Counted from the first letter of the stretch, positions 13,788 to 23,824 are shown. The stretch is 64,000 bases of DNA from Aquidulcibacter sp. (GCA_027532555.1 JAPZTJ010000029.1:23877-87876); one strand, 5' to 3'. The notes: generated by a model not told the origin, from the letters alone. A program made the numbers and translations.

Positions 13788-16739
13788 CTAGCAAAAAGCT
13801 GGTTCAGAAGGGGCTTTATACTTTTCACAGCAGGCATAAAGTGCCAGCGCCATGGTCTGTGCATCGGCATGGCGAGCCATCGCCCAAACAGGACCCGCTT
13901 GCTTCCAATCTGGCTCGCCATTGCCAGCGTTACGCCAAATCCACGCCACGGCGTCATGGATCAGATCATCGAGAACAATGTCCTGATCAACCCGATAGTC
14001 CGGATCACGCTCGTGCCGGTTAGCCAGGACATTCAACGCTTCAAGGCAGAAGGTGCGATAAGCAGGGTCGGGGATTGTCTCCAGACGAACCTCAATCTCG
14101 AGGGCGAAATCCTTCTCCCAAGCAGTGAGGTCGGACCTGGCAACAGCGGCATCTAGGCGATTGTTGGCCCCAAACACGATGCCAGGGCACACATGGAGTA
14201 GGGACCACAGCCGTGCGAAGAAGTCACTGCCGACACGGGTCAGAACGCCCAAACGTACCCGCCATTGTTCCCAGTCGCTGCCAATTGCCTGTGCAGAAGG
14301 GGTCAAGGCGAAAGTCGGGGCAGGGGAGACCACCGCCCGCACAGAGGGTGTCTCGAGCAAGATCGCCTTCACGCGGTCAAACAGGACGCTGGGCGGTTCT
14401 GCCACCAGATTCTCCATCCCGCCGATTTCTTCTTGACCCAAGCGATCGACAATCTCTGCTAGCCTAATGGTCCGCATGCCGCGCACCGCATTGGAGTCTG
14501 ACTTACTAAACAGACCCAATGCCTGCAGTACCTCTTGAGCGATGACTGCATGTAATTTCGAATGAAGACCCTCTTCAATCATGGTCACCAGCTCCCCCTC
14601 AGGAACCGGACGTGTGATAACGCGACCCTCGCCAAGGCCTAAGCGCCTTAGGCGCACCACAATGTCCTTGGCGGAATCCTGCAAGCGCGGATCGGTACGG
14701 TTCAGCCACGCGGCCCCCCGCCGCGCTGTTGCCCAATCCCCGGCTCTCCCAGCCGCTTCATAAGTCCGCTCAACTTCTGTCGGGTCCCCTGAAGCGATCG
14801 CATCATCGAGACCTCGACCAAATCCATTTTTCTGGGGTTCTGGCAAACCTTGGTTGTCATCCGCGCGCAATTCCGGTGGCAGAAGAGAGCCAATTGACTG
14901 TGATTTGGCTTGGGCGCGCAGGGCTTCCTCAATCCGAACCAGCTTGGTGCGCGCAAAATCGACCTGACCTCGCTGAACTTCGTGGAGGAGATCAATCAGG
15001 CGCTCGACGCCAGTGCCTTGCATGGCGGTTGCATCGACACATAGGATGAAGACCGGATTGTCCTGCCCGCGCCAATGCCGGGCGACATAACGTAGATCGC
15101 CACGTAAACGGCGCGCCCGAGCTGCGGCATCATAGCGAATATGGTGGTCGTGGGCCTCTAGCAAGGTCGCAGAGAACAATACGTGCTGGCCTTCCGATTC
15201 ATAGACATAGGCATTTGCAAGTGGCCCAAGACGCTTTTCAGGGCGCCCGGTTAGACCCAAATGCTGATTCCTGCCGATCTGAGTCCAAACACTGACCAGG
15301 TCTCCTGCCGGGCGAATGATCACCTCCGAACCAAGCTCTGACATCTGATCTGAGATCAGGCCAAGGCCTTGGAGCTTGGCAGCGGTTTCTGCATCTTCTG
15401 CGACAATGACAAAAGCGACCTCTGCCTGATGGGTGCGGTTCAGATGATGGCGACGACCTAGCGGATCAATGTCTTCGGGCGCTAGCAGGCCTTCTTGTAA
15501 CATGGCCCCCAGCGCCCAGAGTGATTGTGCCCAAAGAAGTGGCAGATTGGCGTTGGCAACCCGGTCTTGACTACCTGGAGCAGCGGCTTCGGCTTCAACG
15601 GCATCGGCTTCCACGTAATAAAGCTCTGGCAAAAGTGGCAGGCCATCGCGCATCTGAAACAGCGGCTCCAGCCGATCCGCCCAAGCGCCCGCCCCCCGCT
15701 TATCCCCGGTCATCTCTGCATCGACGAGAAGGTAGGTAAAGAAGAGTGGCCATTCGGACTCGATATTGGCAAATTTTGAAAGCTCACCGGCATGATAGTG
15801 CAAGCGATGCTCATCTTCCACGGTCGTTTGGTGGCCATCGCGCAAGAAACGCTTGCAGCCATACCTGCCGGCAAGGCGATCCAAGATCCGACTGCGTGTA
15901 TGGGCGATCATCACCTTGTCGTCGAGGGCAAAAGCTGGCCAGCCAACAACGGCTAGAAGTGCGGCATCGGTTTCTTTTGAGGCAGATTCTCCTGGCAGCA
16001 GAACCTGCAAAGTCTCTCGTGCACGGGCGATGTCATCAGCTGGCACGCGGATCGGTCCACGAGCGCTACAGCCAAATTCGAGGCCGTCTAAGGCCTCCAG
16101 CGCCGCTTTGGCGATTCCGACGGAGCTGGCGTTGATTTCAACCACGCCGTCATTGGATTTGCGCCCGCGTTCCCAAATACCGTAATCGGCAATTCGGTAG
16201 GCCGGCCCAATATAATGCACGAGGTTTTGGACAAAATCGACTTCATCGGCGGTTTCAACCACTTTGAGGCCACCGGCTGTCATTTGCGCTAAGAATAACA
16301 AGAAAAGCGACGTGGCATCAATTTGCAGATGACCCCAATGGGCGTCGCCGACCACGGGCTTACCGCTCGCCGCATCATATTTGGCGTGCAGGCCATCGAG
16401 CGGGTCTTGGGTGTATTTGAACTTTTCAACTTTGTCGGCCTGACCCATCATGGCCGACAAGAGGCCGCGCATCAGCCGGACGACACTGGCCTCTAAATGG
16501 GCAGCGCGCTCTGACCTAGGATGATCTAGGCGCTTATAGGCACAAGCAAGGCCCCATGCGCCAAGAATGGAATAGACATTGTCGCGCACCCACGCATGCG
16601 CATAGTCCCCGTGGACAGTTTTGGCCGTACTGGCAGGCAAAAGCCCAGCTTCAGCGCTCAATCGCTTGAGAAAGATCGCGTCAATATGGTCATACCAATG
16701 ACTAAGACGCGCTTCCAAATTCGGGGTCAATGCGCTCAT
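13788..16739 (-). CDS. bacterial homologue of the phosphorylase b kinase alpha/beta regulatory subunit (GH15-like)
   Basis: 983 residues. The N-terminal part is a glucoamylase-like (alpha/alpha)6 domain with AWVRDNVYSILGAWGLA (49-65), WGHLQIDATSLFLLFLAQMT (135-154), YGIWERG (186-192) and LPLLPELYYV (367-376). These segments, and LGLTGRP at 494-500 and CPGIVFG near residue 850, correspond along the full length to what I recall of animal PHKA/PHKB. E190 and E372 fall where GH15 glucoamylases have their general acid and base, so hydrolytic activity is possible. In animals the subunit regulates glycogen phosphorylase kinase; no kinase or phosphorylase gene is in this window. It starts 5 bases after malQ, last in the rpiR-glgB-glgX-malQ operon, so a role in glycogen or maltodextrin turnover or sensing is inferred. 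Confidence 0.82.
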   Translation of the reverse strand: MSALTPNLEARLSHWYDHIDAIFLKRLSAEAGLLPASTAKTVHGDYAHAWVRDNVYSILGAWGLACAYKRLDHPRSERAAHLEASVVRLMRGLLSAMMGQADKVEKFKYTQDPLDGLHAKYDAASGKPVVGDAHWGHLQIDATSLFLLFLAQMTAGGLKVVETADEVDFVQNLVHYIGPAYRIADYGIWERGRKSNDGVVEINASSVGIAKAALEALDGLEFGCSARGPIRVPADDIARARETLQVLLPGESASKETDAALLAVVGWPAFALDDKVMIAHTRSRILDRLAGRYGCKRFLRDGHQTTVEDEHRLHYHAGELSKFANIESEWPLFFTYLLVDAEMTGDKRGAGAWADRLEPLFQMRDGLPLLPELYYVEADAVEAEAAAPGSQDRVANANLPLLWAQSLWALGAMLQEGLLAPEDIDPLGRRHHLNRTHQAEVAFVIVAEDAETAAKLQGLGLISDQMSELGSEVIIRPAGDLVSVWTQIGRNQHLGLTGRPEKRLGPLANAYVYESEGQHVLFSATLLEAHDHHIRYDAAARARRLRGDLRYVARHWRGQDNPVFILCVDATAMQGTGVERLIDLLHEVQRGQVDFARTKLVRIEEALRAQAKSQSIGSLLPPELRADDNQGLPEPQKNGFGRGLDDAIASGDPTEVERTYEAAGRAGDWATARRGAAWLNRTDPRLQDSAKDIVVRLRRLGLGEGRVITRPVPEGELVTMIEEGLHSKLHAVIAQEVLQALGLFSKSDSNAVRGMRTIRLAEIVDRLGQEEIGGMENLVAEPPSVLFDRVKAILLETPSVRAVVSPAPTFALTPSAQAIGSDWEQWRVRLGVLTRVGSDFFARLWSLLHVCPGIVFGANNRLDAAVARSDLTAWEKDFALEIEVRLETIPDPAYRTFCLEALNVLANRHERDPDYRVDQDIVLDDLIHDAVAWIWRNAGNGEPDWKQAGPVWAMARHADAQTMALALYACCEKYKAPSEPAFC

Positions 16740-16744
16740 GTGGG

Positions 16745-18268
16745 TCAGCGTCCGTATTCTTTCGCGAGATCAAACAGCTTCTTACGGGCCGCCGGCTTAA
16801 AGTCGGCCGCCTCAAATCGCCAGTTCCAATTATCTTCAATCGTGCCGGGCGTATTCATGCGGCCGTTGCCGTCTAGGCCAAACACATCCTGTAACGCGAT
16901 AATGGCGAGGTTGGACCCCGATTGCATAGCCAGTTCAATGAAGCGCCAATGAAGGTCAGTGCCGTCCCCGCCGAGGAGCTCTAGGGCAGCGGCGGCTTCC
17001 CGGGGCGCATCATTGGCGCGCTCTGCCGCCTCCCGACCATCATTCTTGAACCAACCAATCACCGTATTGTTGTCATGCGTGCTGGGATAGCAAACGGTCG
17101 CAGCGGGATAGTGGTAAGGGTGGCGCTCATTGTGCGGGGGGCCATCACCAAATTCAAACTCAAGGATTTTGAGGCCGGGAAAGGCAAATTTGTCGCGCAG
17201 GGTGATAACGTCTTCGGTAATATGCCCCAGATCCTCCGCAATCACTTTCAAGTCCGGTAGGGCTGTCATAATGGACGTGAACAGGGCATCGCCCGGAACA
17301 TCGACCCATTGACCGTTAATCGCTGTGGTCTCGCCAGCCGGGGTTTCCCAACAGGATGCAAAGCCACGGAAATGGTCGATGCGCACCGCATCAGCAAAAT
17401 CGAGCAAGCGACGCATGCGCGCGACCCACCAAGAAAAGCCATCTTCGGCCATCTTGTCCCATTCATAAATGGGATTGCCCCAAAGCTGACCCGTCGAACT
17501 GAAATAGTCTGGCGGAACGCCCGCCCCGACGCGGGTATTAAAATCTGCATCCAGTTTAAACAAATCGGGACGCGCCCAAACGTCGGCAGAATCATGGGCG
17601 ACGAAGATAGCCATGTCGCCAATGATCATGATCCCCTTCGAGGCGGCATGAGCGCGCAAGCGCTGCCAGCGAAGATCAAACAGGAATTGCAGGGCCTCAA
17701 TTGCCGAAATCTCAGAGGCGAGCGACTTGCGTGCCTCTGCTAAAGCCTTAGGCTCTCTCCGGCGCAGATCATCAGGCCAATGCATCCAACCTTGGCGCTG
17801 ACGCGAAACCGAAATGGCTTCAAATAACGCATAATCATCCAGCCATGCTGCACCATGCTTGGCCTTAAATGCCTGTAAGCCGCTGGCCATAGGATGGTCG
17901 GCTTGGGCTGCCAAGCGACCGCCCGCTAAGGCCAAGACTTTCAAACGGGCAGGGACGGTGACGTCATAATCAACTTTGATTTGCGGTAGGGCTTTAAGAT
18001 GTGCGACTTCGTCGACGGACAAGAGCTTGGCTTCAACCAAGCCGTCGATATCAATCAGAAGCGGATTGGCAGCAAAGGTTGTCGTAGCCGAATAAGGGCT
18101 TGCATTATTGCCGGTCGCATTAATCGGCAGGATTTGCCACAGCTTTTGTCCAGACTCCGCCAAAGCATCGATGAAGGCCATCGCGTGATCGCCGATTTCA
18201 CCAATCCCATAGGGGCCAGGCAGGCTGGTTGGATGGAGCAAAATGCCACTAATGCGATCAAAAGCCAT
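16745..18268 (-). CDS. malQ: 4-alpha-glucanotransferase (amylomaltase, GH77)
   Basis: A 507-residue GH77 enzyme that transfers glucan segments between maltodextrins, releasing glucose for Glk. The N terminus GILLHPTSLPGPYGIGEIGD is diagnostic; further motifs are YSATTTFAANPLLIDID, VRIDHFRGF (catalytic nucleophile region), VIAEDLG (acid/base) and THDNNTVIGWF. The ATG at 18268 overlaps the end of glgX by 11 bases and follows GAAAGACCGG; a GTG at 18301 would add 11 residues. The stop is 5 bases before the phosphorylase-kinase-like gene. Confidence 0.93.
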   Translation of the reverse strand: MAFDRISGILLHPTSLPGPYGIGEIGDHAMAFIDALAESGQKLWQILPINATGNNASPYSATTTFAANPLLIDIDGLVEAKLLSVDEVAHLKALPQIKVDYDVTVPARLKVLALAGGRLAAQADHPMASGLQAFKAKHGAAWLDDYALFEAISVSRQRQGWMHWPDDLRRREPKALAEARKSLASEISAIEALQFLFDLRWQRLRAHAASKGIMIIGDMAIFVAHDSADVWARPDLFKLDADFNTRVGAGVPPDYFSSTGQLWGNPIYEWDKMAEDGFSWWVARMRRLLDFADAVRIDHFRGFASCWETPAGETTAINGQWVDVPGDALFTSIMTALPDLKVIAEDLGHITEDVITLRDKFAFPGLKILEFEFGDGPPHNERHPYHYPAATVCYPSTHDNNTVIGWFKNDGREAAERANDAPREAAAALELLGGDGTDLHWRFIELAMQSGSNLAIIALQDVFGLDGNGRMNTPGTIEDNWNWRFEAADFKPAARKKLFDLAKEYGR

Positions 18269-20357
18269 GTCCGGTCTTTCCAATTGTTCTAGAGGTGTCA
18301 CGCGAAAACACGATAAGTGTTCGTGTTGGAAGTCGAATTGTTTGGCCGCCCGCTGCCACTTGATCCTGGGTTGGACGAATGGGGTCGGCAGTCGTCAATG
18401 CCATCCGCCAAACACCTGTCCCAGTGGGTGGCAAGATAAAGGCTGCATCCTCAAGGCTTGCATTAAACAGGATCAGCCAGCCACGTGGCTCATACACTGC
18501 GGCAAAACATTGGGTTTTGTGATCCATCCAGTCCTTATGGGTCATAAGATTGCCCCATACGCTCCACCAAGCAATCGTCGGCTCACGCTCACCTGGACCA
18601 TTGGGATGGCCTTCGGGGAAGCTTGCGAACATCTCTTTGCGCAGCATGATCAGCTGCTTGGTAAAGGCCAAACGTTGTGCGCCAAGGCGCGAGCTGGGCA
18701 GACGCCAATCCAGCCAGCTGATGGCATTATCTTGCGCATAAGCATTGTTGTTGCCGCCTTGCGTGCGACCCATTTCATCGCCTGCCAACAACATAGGCGT
18801 GCCGAAGCTTAAAAAGACGCTGGCCAACATATTGCGCGCTTGGCGTTCGCGGAGCTCTTCAATCTCACGGTCAGCTGTTTCGCCTTCGACACCATAATTG
18901 GACGAGAAGTCATGATCACCGCCATCGCGATTATTCTCGCCATTGGCGTGATTGTGCTTATGCGCATACCGCGTGAGGTCTAAAAGCGGAAATCCGTCAT
19001 GGCACGCGACGAAATTAACGCTGGACTCTACCGGCTTGCCCTTATTGCGAAATAAGTCTGGGGAACCCGCTAAGGCTTTGGCGAAGTTGCGTGCCATATC
19101 CTGATCGCCACGCCAAAACTGCCGGATTGAATCGCGAGCTTGGCCGTTCCAATCTGCCCATTCAGGTGGAAAGTCACCGACATAATAGCCCCCTGCGGCG
19201 TCCCAAGCCTCAGCAACGAGTTTGACGTCTTGGAGACGCGAGTCTTGCCGGACCGCTTCAAAGAAGGGAGCCTCCCGGCTGAACCGGCTCGCCTCATCCA
19301 AGCCAAGTGAAGGGGCAATATCAAAGCGGAAGCCGTCGAGGCCATAGCATTGCACCCAATGGGCCAAAGACTCCACGATCAGGTCGCGGACTTGGGGGTG
19401 TCCGGCATTGAGCGTCGCGCCACAGCCACTGATATCGGCATAGCGGCTTAAGTCCTGCGGATCTAGGCGGTAGTAAGAAGCATTGTCGATGCCGCGAAAC
19501 GACAGTGTGGGGCCATGCCGATTGCCTTCACACGTGTGGTTATAGACCACATCCATCCACACATCGAGATTGCGTGCATGGGCGTTTTGAACAAAGGCGC
19601 GCATTTCGGCTATTGGATCGCCTAGCGCGTAATCTTGGTGCGGCACAAAATAACTCAGGGTGTTGTAGCCCCAAAAATTGTTCAAGCCTTGATCAACCAA
19701 GAACCGGTCGTGGATGAATTGATGAACGGGCAACAGCTCAATCGTTGTGATCCCAAGCGCACATAAATAGTCGAGAGCCGCTTGACTGCCGAGACCCGCA
19801 AAAGTGCCGCGCTCTTTGTCCGATAGGCTCGGCAGTTGCATGGTAAAGCCTTTAGCGTGCAACTCGTAAACCAGAGTCTCGCGCCAAGGCCTCGCGCCAT
19901 GACGGGGCAGGGGGGTCAGTGCGACAGGGTCCACGACCACAGCTTTTAAACAAGTCGCAGCATTGTCGCGATGATCGGGCATGCCATCGGGATCATGGCT
20001 CTCGTAAAAATAGCCAAAATGTTCTGGTCCCCAGCGGAATTGCCCTGCAACGGCTTTTGCATAGGGATCGAGCAACAGCTTATGGGGATTGAACAAATGG
20101 CCTTGATCAGGCCGGTAAGGGCCATGGACGCGGTAGCCGTACACGGTACCCGCTCCAAGCTTAGGCGCAAATCCATGCCAGATGTCGCCTTTGCGAGCCG
20201 GAAGGTCGGCGCGCGCAATCTCGTGCTTTCCATCGCTTGAAAACAAGACCAGCTCAACCCGCACACCATGGGCACTAAACAGCGCGAAATTCACGCCACC
20301 CTCACCGAGCGTCGCGCCCAATTGATTTGGGTTGCCAGGTTCCAGTCGCAGCACCAT
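18258..20357 (-). CDS. glgX: glycogen debranching enzyme GlgX (GH13)
   Basis: A 699-residue GH13 isoamylase-type enzyme that removes alpha-1,6 branches from limit dextrins. An N-terminal CBM48 domain (GATLGEGGVNFALFSAHGVRV) precedes the barrel with conserved regions DVVYNHTCEGN, DGFRFDIAPSLG (nucleophile Asp), KLVAEAWDAAGGYYVG (acid/base Glu) and VACHDGFPLLDL. NRDGGDHDFSSNYGVEGE is typical of GlgX. It starts 14 bases after glgB and overlaps malQ. Confidence 0.95.
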   Translation of the reverse strand: MVLRLEPGNPNQLGATLGEGGVNFALFSAHGVRVELVLFSSDGKHEIARADLPARKGDIWHGFAPKLGAGTVYGYRVHGPYRPDQGHLFNPHKLLLDPYAKAVAGQFRWGPEHFGYFYESHDPDGMPDHRDNAATCLKAVVVDPVALTPLPRHGARPWRETLVYELHAKGFTMQLPSLSDKERGTFAGLGSQAALDYLCALGITTIELLPVHQFIHDRFLVDQGLNNFWGYNTLSYFVPHQDYALGDPIAEMRAFVQNAHARNLDVWMDVVYNHTCEGNRHGPTLSFRGIDNASYYRLDPQDLSRYADISGCGATLNAGHPQVRDLIVESLAHWVQCYGLDGFRFDIAPSLGLDEASRFSREAPFFEAVRQDSRLQDVKLVAEAWDAAGGYYVGDFPPEWADWNGQARDSIRQFWRGDQDMARNFAKALAGSPDLFRNKGKPVESSVNFVACHDGFPLLDLTRYAHKHNHANGENNRDGGDHDFSSNYGVEGETADREIEELRERQARNMLASVFLSFGTPMLLAGDEMGRTQGGNNNAYAQDNAISWLDWRLPSSRLGAQRLAFTKQLIMLRKEMFASFPEGHPNGPGEREPTIAWWSVWGNLMTHKDWMDHKTQCFAAVYEPRGWLILFNASLEDAAFILPPTGTGVWRMALTTADPIRPTQDQVAAGGQTIRLPTRTLIVFSRDTSRTIGKTGHGF

Positions 20358-20371
20358 TGCGTTACCGTTTC

Positions 20372-22636
20372 CTATGCCGGAACGAGATAAAGGCCAGCAA
20401 GTGGTGGCAGGGTCAGGACGATGGAGGCCGGTTGGCCATTGAAGGGCACTGCTTCGGCCTCAACTTGGTTTGGACCGTCAAAATTGGACCCGTCATAGGC
20501 GGAGGAGTCCGTGTTCAGAATCACCTTCCAAGCCCCGCCATGAGGCACGCCCACCCGATACTCAACACGCGGTACCGGTGTCATATTGATGAGGGCGAGA
20601 ATTTTCTCTGAGCGATCATGATTCCAGCGCAAGAAGGCAAAAACCGAAACATCGGCGGCGTCTGCTTGCACCCATTCAAAGCCTGATGGGTCACAATCGC
20701 GCTGGTGCAGGGCAGGGGTGGACCGATAGAGATTGTTCAAGTCCCGGACCAGTGACTGAATGCCCTTGTGGCTTGGCTGATCTAACAAGTGCCAATCAAG
20801 GCTGCCTTCATGATTCCACTCAGCGACTTGGCCAAATTCCGCCCCCATAAACAACAGCTTCTTGCCGGGATGGGCCCACATCAACGCATAATAGGCGCGT
20901 AAGTTCGCGTAACGCTGCCAATCATCCCCGGGCATGCGCGAGAAGATAGAGCCTTTGCCGTGAACGACTTCATCATGGCTGAGTGCCAGCATGAAGTTCT
21001 CAGACCACGCATAGGCAAGCCCAAAGGTGATCTCACCATGGTGCCAAGCGCGGTGGATGGGGTCGCGGCTCATATATTGAAGCGTGTCATGCATCCAGCC
21101 GAGGTTCCACTTGAACCCAAAGCCAAGCCCACCGTCATAGGTTGGCTTACAAACACCAGCCCAGGCGGTGGATTCTTCGGCCACCATCATGATGCCATCG
21201 GCTTCGCCATAGCACATCTCATTGAGACGACGCATAAATTGGACGGCTTCTAAATTGATATTGCCGCCGTAAATATTGGGGATCCATTCGCCATCGGCAC
21301 GGGAATAGTCGAGGTAAAGCATCGAGCTGACCGCATCGACGCGTAGACCGTCAATCTTGAAGCGGTCGAGCCAAAACAGGGCCGATGAGACAAGAAAATT
21401 GACAACTTCGGGCTTGGTGAAGTCATAAATATTGGTCTTCCAATCGGGATGGAAACCAAGGCGCGGATCGGCATGTTCATAGAGCGCCGTACCATCAAAT
21501 CGGTTCAAGCCATGGCCGTCAATCGGGAAATGGGCCGGAACAAAGTCGCACAGGACGCCAATTTCAGCTGCGTGCAAGCGGGCGACAAGGTCACGAAACT
21601 CGTTCGCGGTGCCAAAACGGCTGGTGGCGGCAAACAGCCCAACTGGCTGATAGCCCCAAGATCCGTCAAAAGGATATTCGCTTAGGGGCATGAATTGGAC
21701 ATGGGTGAAGCCCATGTCGCGGACATAGGGGATCAGCCAATCGCCGAGTTCTGCATAAGTAAGCGGGCGATTGCCTTCTTCAGGCTTACGCCGGAAAGAG
21801 CCTGCATGAACTTCATAGACCGAGATGGCCGCATCGAGACCATGGCGACTATGGCGTGTTCTCAGCCAATCTTGGTCTGTGTCCACGCTTTTAGGCGGGT
21901 CTACCAAGCGGCTGGCGTTGGCGGGGCGAAGCTCTGCCGCCTGTCCAAATGGGTCCGACTTCAAAGGCTGAAGATCGCCGTTTGCGCCGATGATCTCGTA
22001 TTTATAGATGTCGTTGGCAGAAAGGCCGGGGATGAAAATCTCCCAAATGCCAGCATCATGGAGCTTGCGCATGATGTGGCGACGTCCATCCCAATTATTG
22101 AACGGGCCAACCACCGACACCCGCTGGGCCGCAGGGGCCCAGACGGCAAAGGCAAAGCCTTCGACATGATCTAGGGTGACCCGACGTGCGCCCAGACATT
22201 CCCAAGCCCGCCAAAGCTGGCCTTGGCGAAAGCGCAAAATTTCTTTCGTGCTTAAAACGCCGGCAAACCGATAGGGGTCCTCAAGGCGGACGACTTCGCC
22301 ATCCCAGTTCGCCAGATAATGATAAGAAAGTGGCTGCTTCTTGGGTTGGGCAATTTGGGCCACAAACAGTCCGTCTGGATGCACCTTGGTCATGCTGATC
22401 GAGAGCTTTTGACCCTCGCAAATCAAGGTGACCTCATCGGCTGCCGGCAGAAAGCAGCGCACCAAAATCTCGCGTGTGCCATCATCAACATGCGGGCCCA
22501 AGAAGGCGAATGGGTTCGCGTGAGTTCCCTCTATCAAGGCCAACACGTCGTTCTGATCCGCCAGTGCAGGACCCAAAGCCGCTGCGCCGTTTGAAGGTGC
22601 CTTTTGTGCTTTTGCCCGGGTCGTCTTTGGGGCCAT
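20372..22636 (-). CDS. glgB: 1,4-alpha-glucan branching enzyme GlgB
   Basis: A 754-residue GH13 branching enzyme. It carries an N1 domain (DVLALIEGTHANPFAFLGPH), CBM48 (FAVWAPAAQRVSVVGPFNNW), then barrel motifs GFTHVQFMPLSEYPFDGSWG, DFVPAHFP, IDGLRVDAVSSMLYLDYSR (nucleophile Asp), MVAEESTAW (acid/base Glu) and LSHDEVVHGKGS. The start codon shares one base with the rpiR stop (TAATG), so translation is coupled to the regulator. Glycogen synthase and ADP-glucose pyrophosphorylase genes are not in the window. Confidence 0.96.
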   Translation of the reverse strand: MAPKTTRAKAQKAPSNGAAALGPALADQNDVLALIEGTHANPFAFLGPHVDDGTREILVRCFLPAADEVTLICEGQKLSISMTKVHPDGLFVAQIAQPKKQPLSYHYLANWDGEVVRLEDPYRFAGVLSTKEILRFRQGQLWRAWECLGARRVTLDHVEGFAFAVWAPAAQRVSVVGPFNNWDGRRHIMRKLHDAGIWEIFIPGLSANDIYKYEIIGANGDLQPLKSDPFGQAAELRPANASRLVDPPKSVDTDQDWLRTRHSRHGLDAAISVYEVHAGSFRRKPEEGNRPLTYAELGDWLIPYVRDMGFTHVQFMPLSEYPFDGSWGYQPVGLFAATSRFGTANEFRDLVARLHAAEIGVLCDFVPAHFPIDGHGLNRFDGTALYEHADPRLGFHPDWKTNIYDFTKPEVVNFLVSSALFWLDRFKIDGLRVDAVSSMLYLDYSRADGEWIPNIYGGNINLEAVQFMRRLNEMCYGEADGIMMVAEESTAWAGVCKPTYDGGLGFGFKWNLGWMHDTLQYMSRDPIHRAWHHGEITFGLAYAWSENFMLALSHDEVVHGKGSIFSRMPGDDWQRYANLRAYYALMWAHPGKKLLFMGAEFGQVAEWNHEGSLDWHLLDQPSHKGIQSLVRDLNNLYRSTPALHQRDCDPSGFEWVQADAADVSVFAFLRWNHDRSEKILALINMTPVPRVEYRVGVPHGGAWKVILNTDSSAYDGSNFDGPNQVEAEAVPFNGQPASIVLTLPPLAGLYLVPA

Positions 22637-23505
22637 TAGCGCGCATCCTCATAAAAAGTCGTGTCGTCCAAGCTGGCCTTTTGCGCGCTCTGCCGGTCCC
22701 GACGTCGTGCGTCAGCATAGGCATTTTCGCGCTGCGACTGCAGCATTTCGGAATCTGCTTGCGAAAAATGTCCGCTTTTGGAAAGCCGCGCCTCGATCCC
22801 AAGACGGATGGCCTCAATGACTGCCGCATAGGCTAGGAAGTCGCTCAAGCCGATATCAAATTGGCCAAGAGCAATGGTAGCAGGCAAGCCCGCATGGCCG
22901 ATCAGAGCAACCCGCCCACCTTGTGCGCAAATATCTTTAAGGCTTTGCTCTACCTCTGGGATCCGCTCGCTCGACTTCAGTGCGATCACCAAAACGCTGT
23001 CGCGGCGCCCACTAATGTCTGCTGTGGTTTGATCGGACACTTCTAGCCCACAGCTGCGCAACGCGCCCACCAGCGTGTCCGCAAACAAGGTTTCTGCGCC
23101 AGAATGGAGCACGATGATTCGCCCGCTGCCGGCGCAAATCTCCAAAAGCGTATCAATCTCATCAAGGGCTAGGCCAGCACCCTTTTGTCCAAGGGTCTTT
23201 GTGACCTGCTCAAAGAGCGCCTGTCCAAGGCCACTTGGGCCCTTCACATGCGGGTTCTGCCGGCTCATGGACAAGGTGCGACGCTCTAGGTCGCGCGCAA
23301 GGCTGAGCTTGAAATCCATAAAGCCCATGCAACCAATCGCCTTACAAAAGCGCATAATCGTAGGCTCTGAGACATCGGCGCGCTCTGCCAGATCGGCGAT
23401 CGACATTTCAACCACCACCGTGGGGCGGCCCAGAACAAAGCGGGCTACACGCTGCTCAGACGGGCGTAGTTCGGCAAGATGAGAATCGATCTGACTGATG
23501 ATCAT
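22636..23505 (-). CDS. RpiR/HexR-like transcriptional regulator (HTH plus SIS domain)
   Basis: 289 residues: an N-terminal HTH_6 domain (LRPSEQRVARFVLG, then ADLAERADVSEPTIMRFCKAIG) and a C-terminal SIS domain (residues about 120-250) with IVLHSGAETLFADTL. This family binds phosphosugars; HexR senses 2-keto-3-deoxy-6-phosphogluconate and represses zwf/edd/eda. Here the gene leads the glycogen operon and is divergent from the ABC transporter/Entner-Doudoroff operon. A HexR-like palindrome sits between them. Assignment to the HexR subgroup is inferred from context and the site, not from sequence alone. The C-terminal 45 residues are charged and unusual. Confidence 0.82.
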   Translation of the reverse strand: MIISQIDSHLAELRPSEQRVARFVLGRPTVVVEMSIADLAERADVSEPTIMRFCKAIGCMGFMDFKLSLARDLERRTLSMSRQNPHVKGPSGLGQALFEQVTKTLGQKGAGLALDEIDTLLEICAGSGRIIVLHSGAETLFADTLVGALRSCGLEVSDQTTADISGRRDSVLVIALKSSERIPEVEQSLKDICAQGGRVALIGHAGLPATIALGQFDIGLSDFLAYAAVIEAIRLGIEARLSKSGHFSQADSEMLQSQRENAYADARRRDRQSAQKASLDDTTFYEDAR

Positions 23506-23824
23506 CGCTTTTTTCCCTCCCGCCCTTTGGTTGCTGACTTGATTTATACGAATATTCTGCGCCCAATGCCAGCCTTGAACGCGTGTTGCGCAGGTTTTGT
23601 AGTTTTGCTACATCAAATGTGCAATACCAAAATCAAAGAACGGCAGGGCGACCCTACACAGGGCGGAAACTGCAGTCGGGGAGAGAAAAAGACCTAGTCG
23701 GGTGTTTATCTTGGCTTGGGACCGATATTTGCCTTAACGGCAAAGGCTTGTCGGTTCGATAAATGGGTCCTCCGCGACTGAAATTTTCCTGCGTCCGCCA
23801 CTAAAGCATGGGCAGGACAGCGGC
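23506..23824. promoter_or_regulatory. divergent promoter region of the glycogen and maltodextrin/ED operons
   Basis: A 319-base gene-free region between divergently transcribed rpiR and malK. It contains the TGTAG-N5-CTACA palindrome at 23598-23612, TGTGCAAT at 23618-23625 (also present in the other regulated promoter region near 51.0 kb), and a second inverted repeat TTTGCC-TTAAC-GGCAAA at 23728-23744 that could bind another regulator. Exact -10/-35 elements cannot be assigned with confidence. Confidence 0.6.
23598..23612. promoter_or_regulatory. HexR-like operator palindrome TGTAGTTTTGCTACA
   Basis: Perfect 5-bp arms around TTTTG. HexR of Proteobacteria recognises a palindrome of the form TGTAAT-N3-ATTACA, and this site matches its outer arms and AT-rich centre. 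It lies 93 bases from the rpiR start and 213 bases from malK. A second site with identical arms occurs at 50969-50983. Confidence 0.6.

Noticed and set aside
13301..14156. Long plus-strand open frames across the partition region and the end of the phosphorylase-kinase-like gene
   Set aside because: Low-complexity, arginine-rich translations, no ribosome binding site, and they overlap repeats and a well-supported minus-strand gene.
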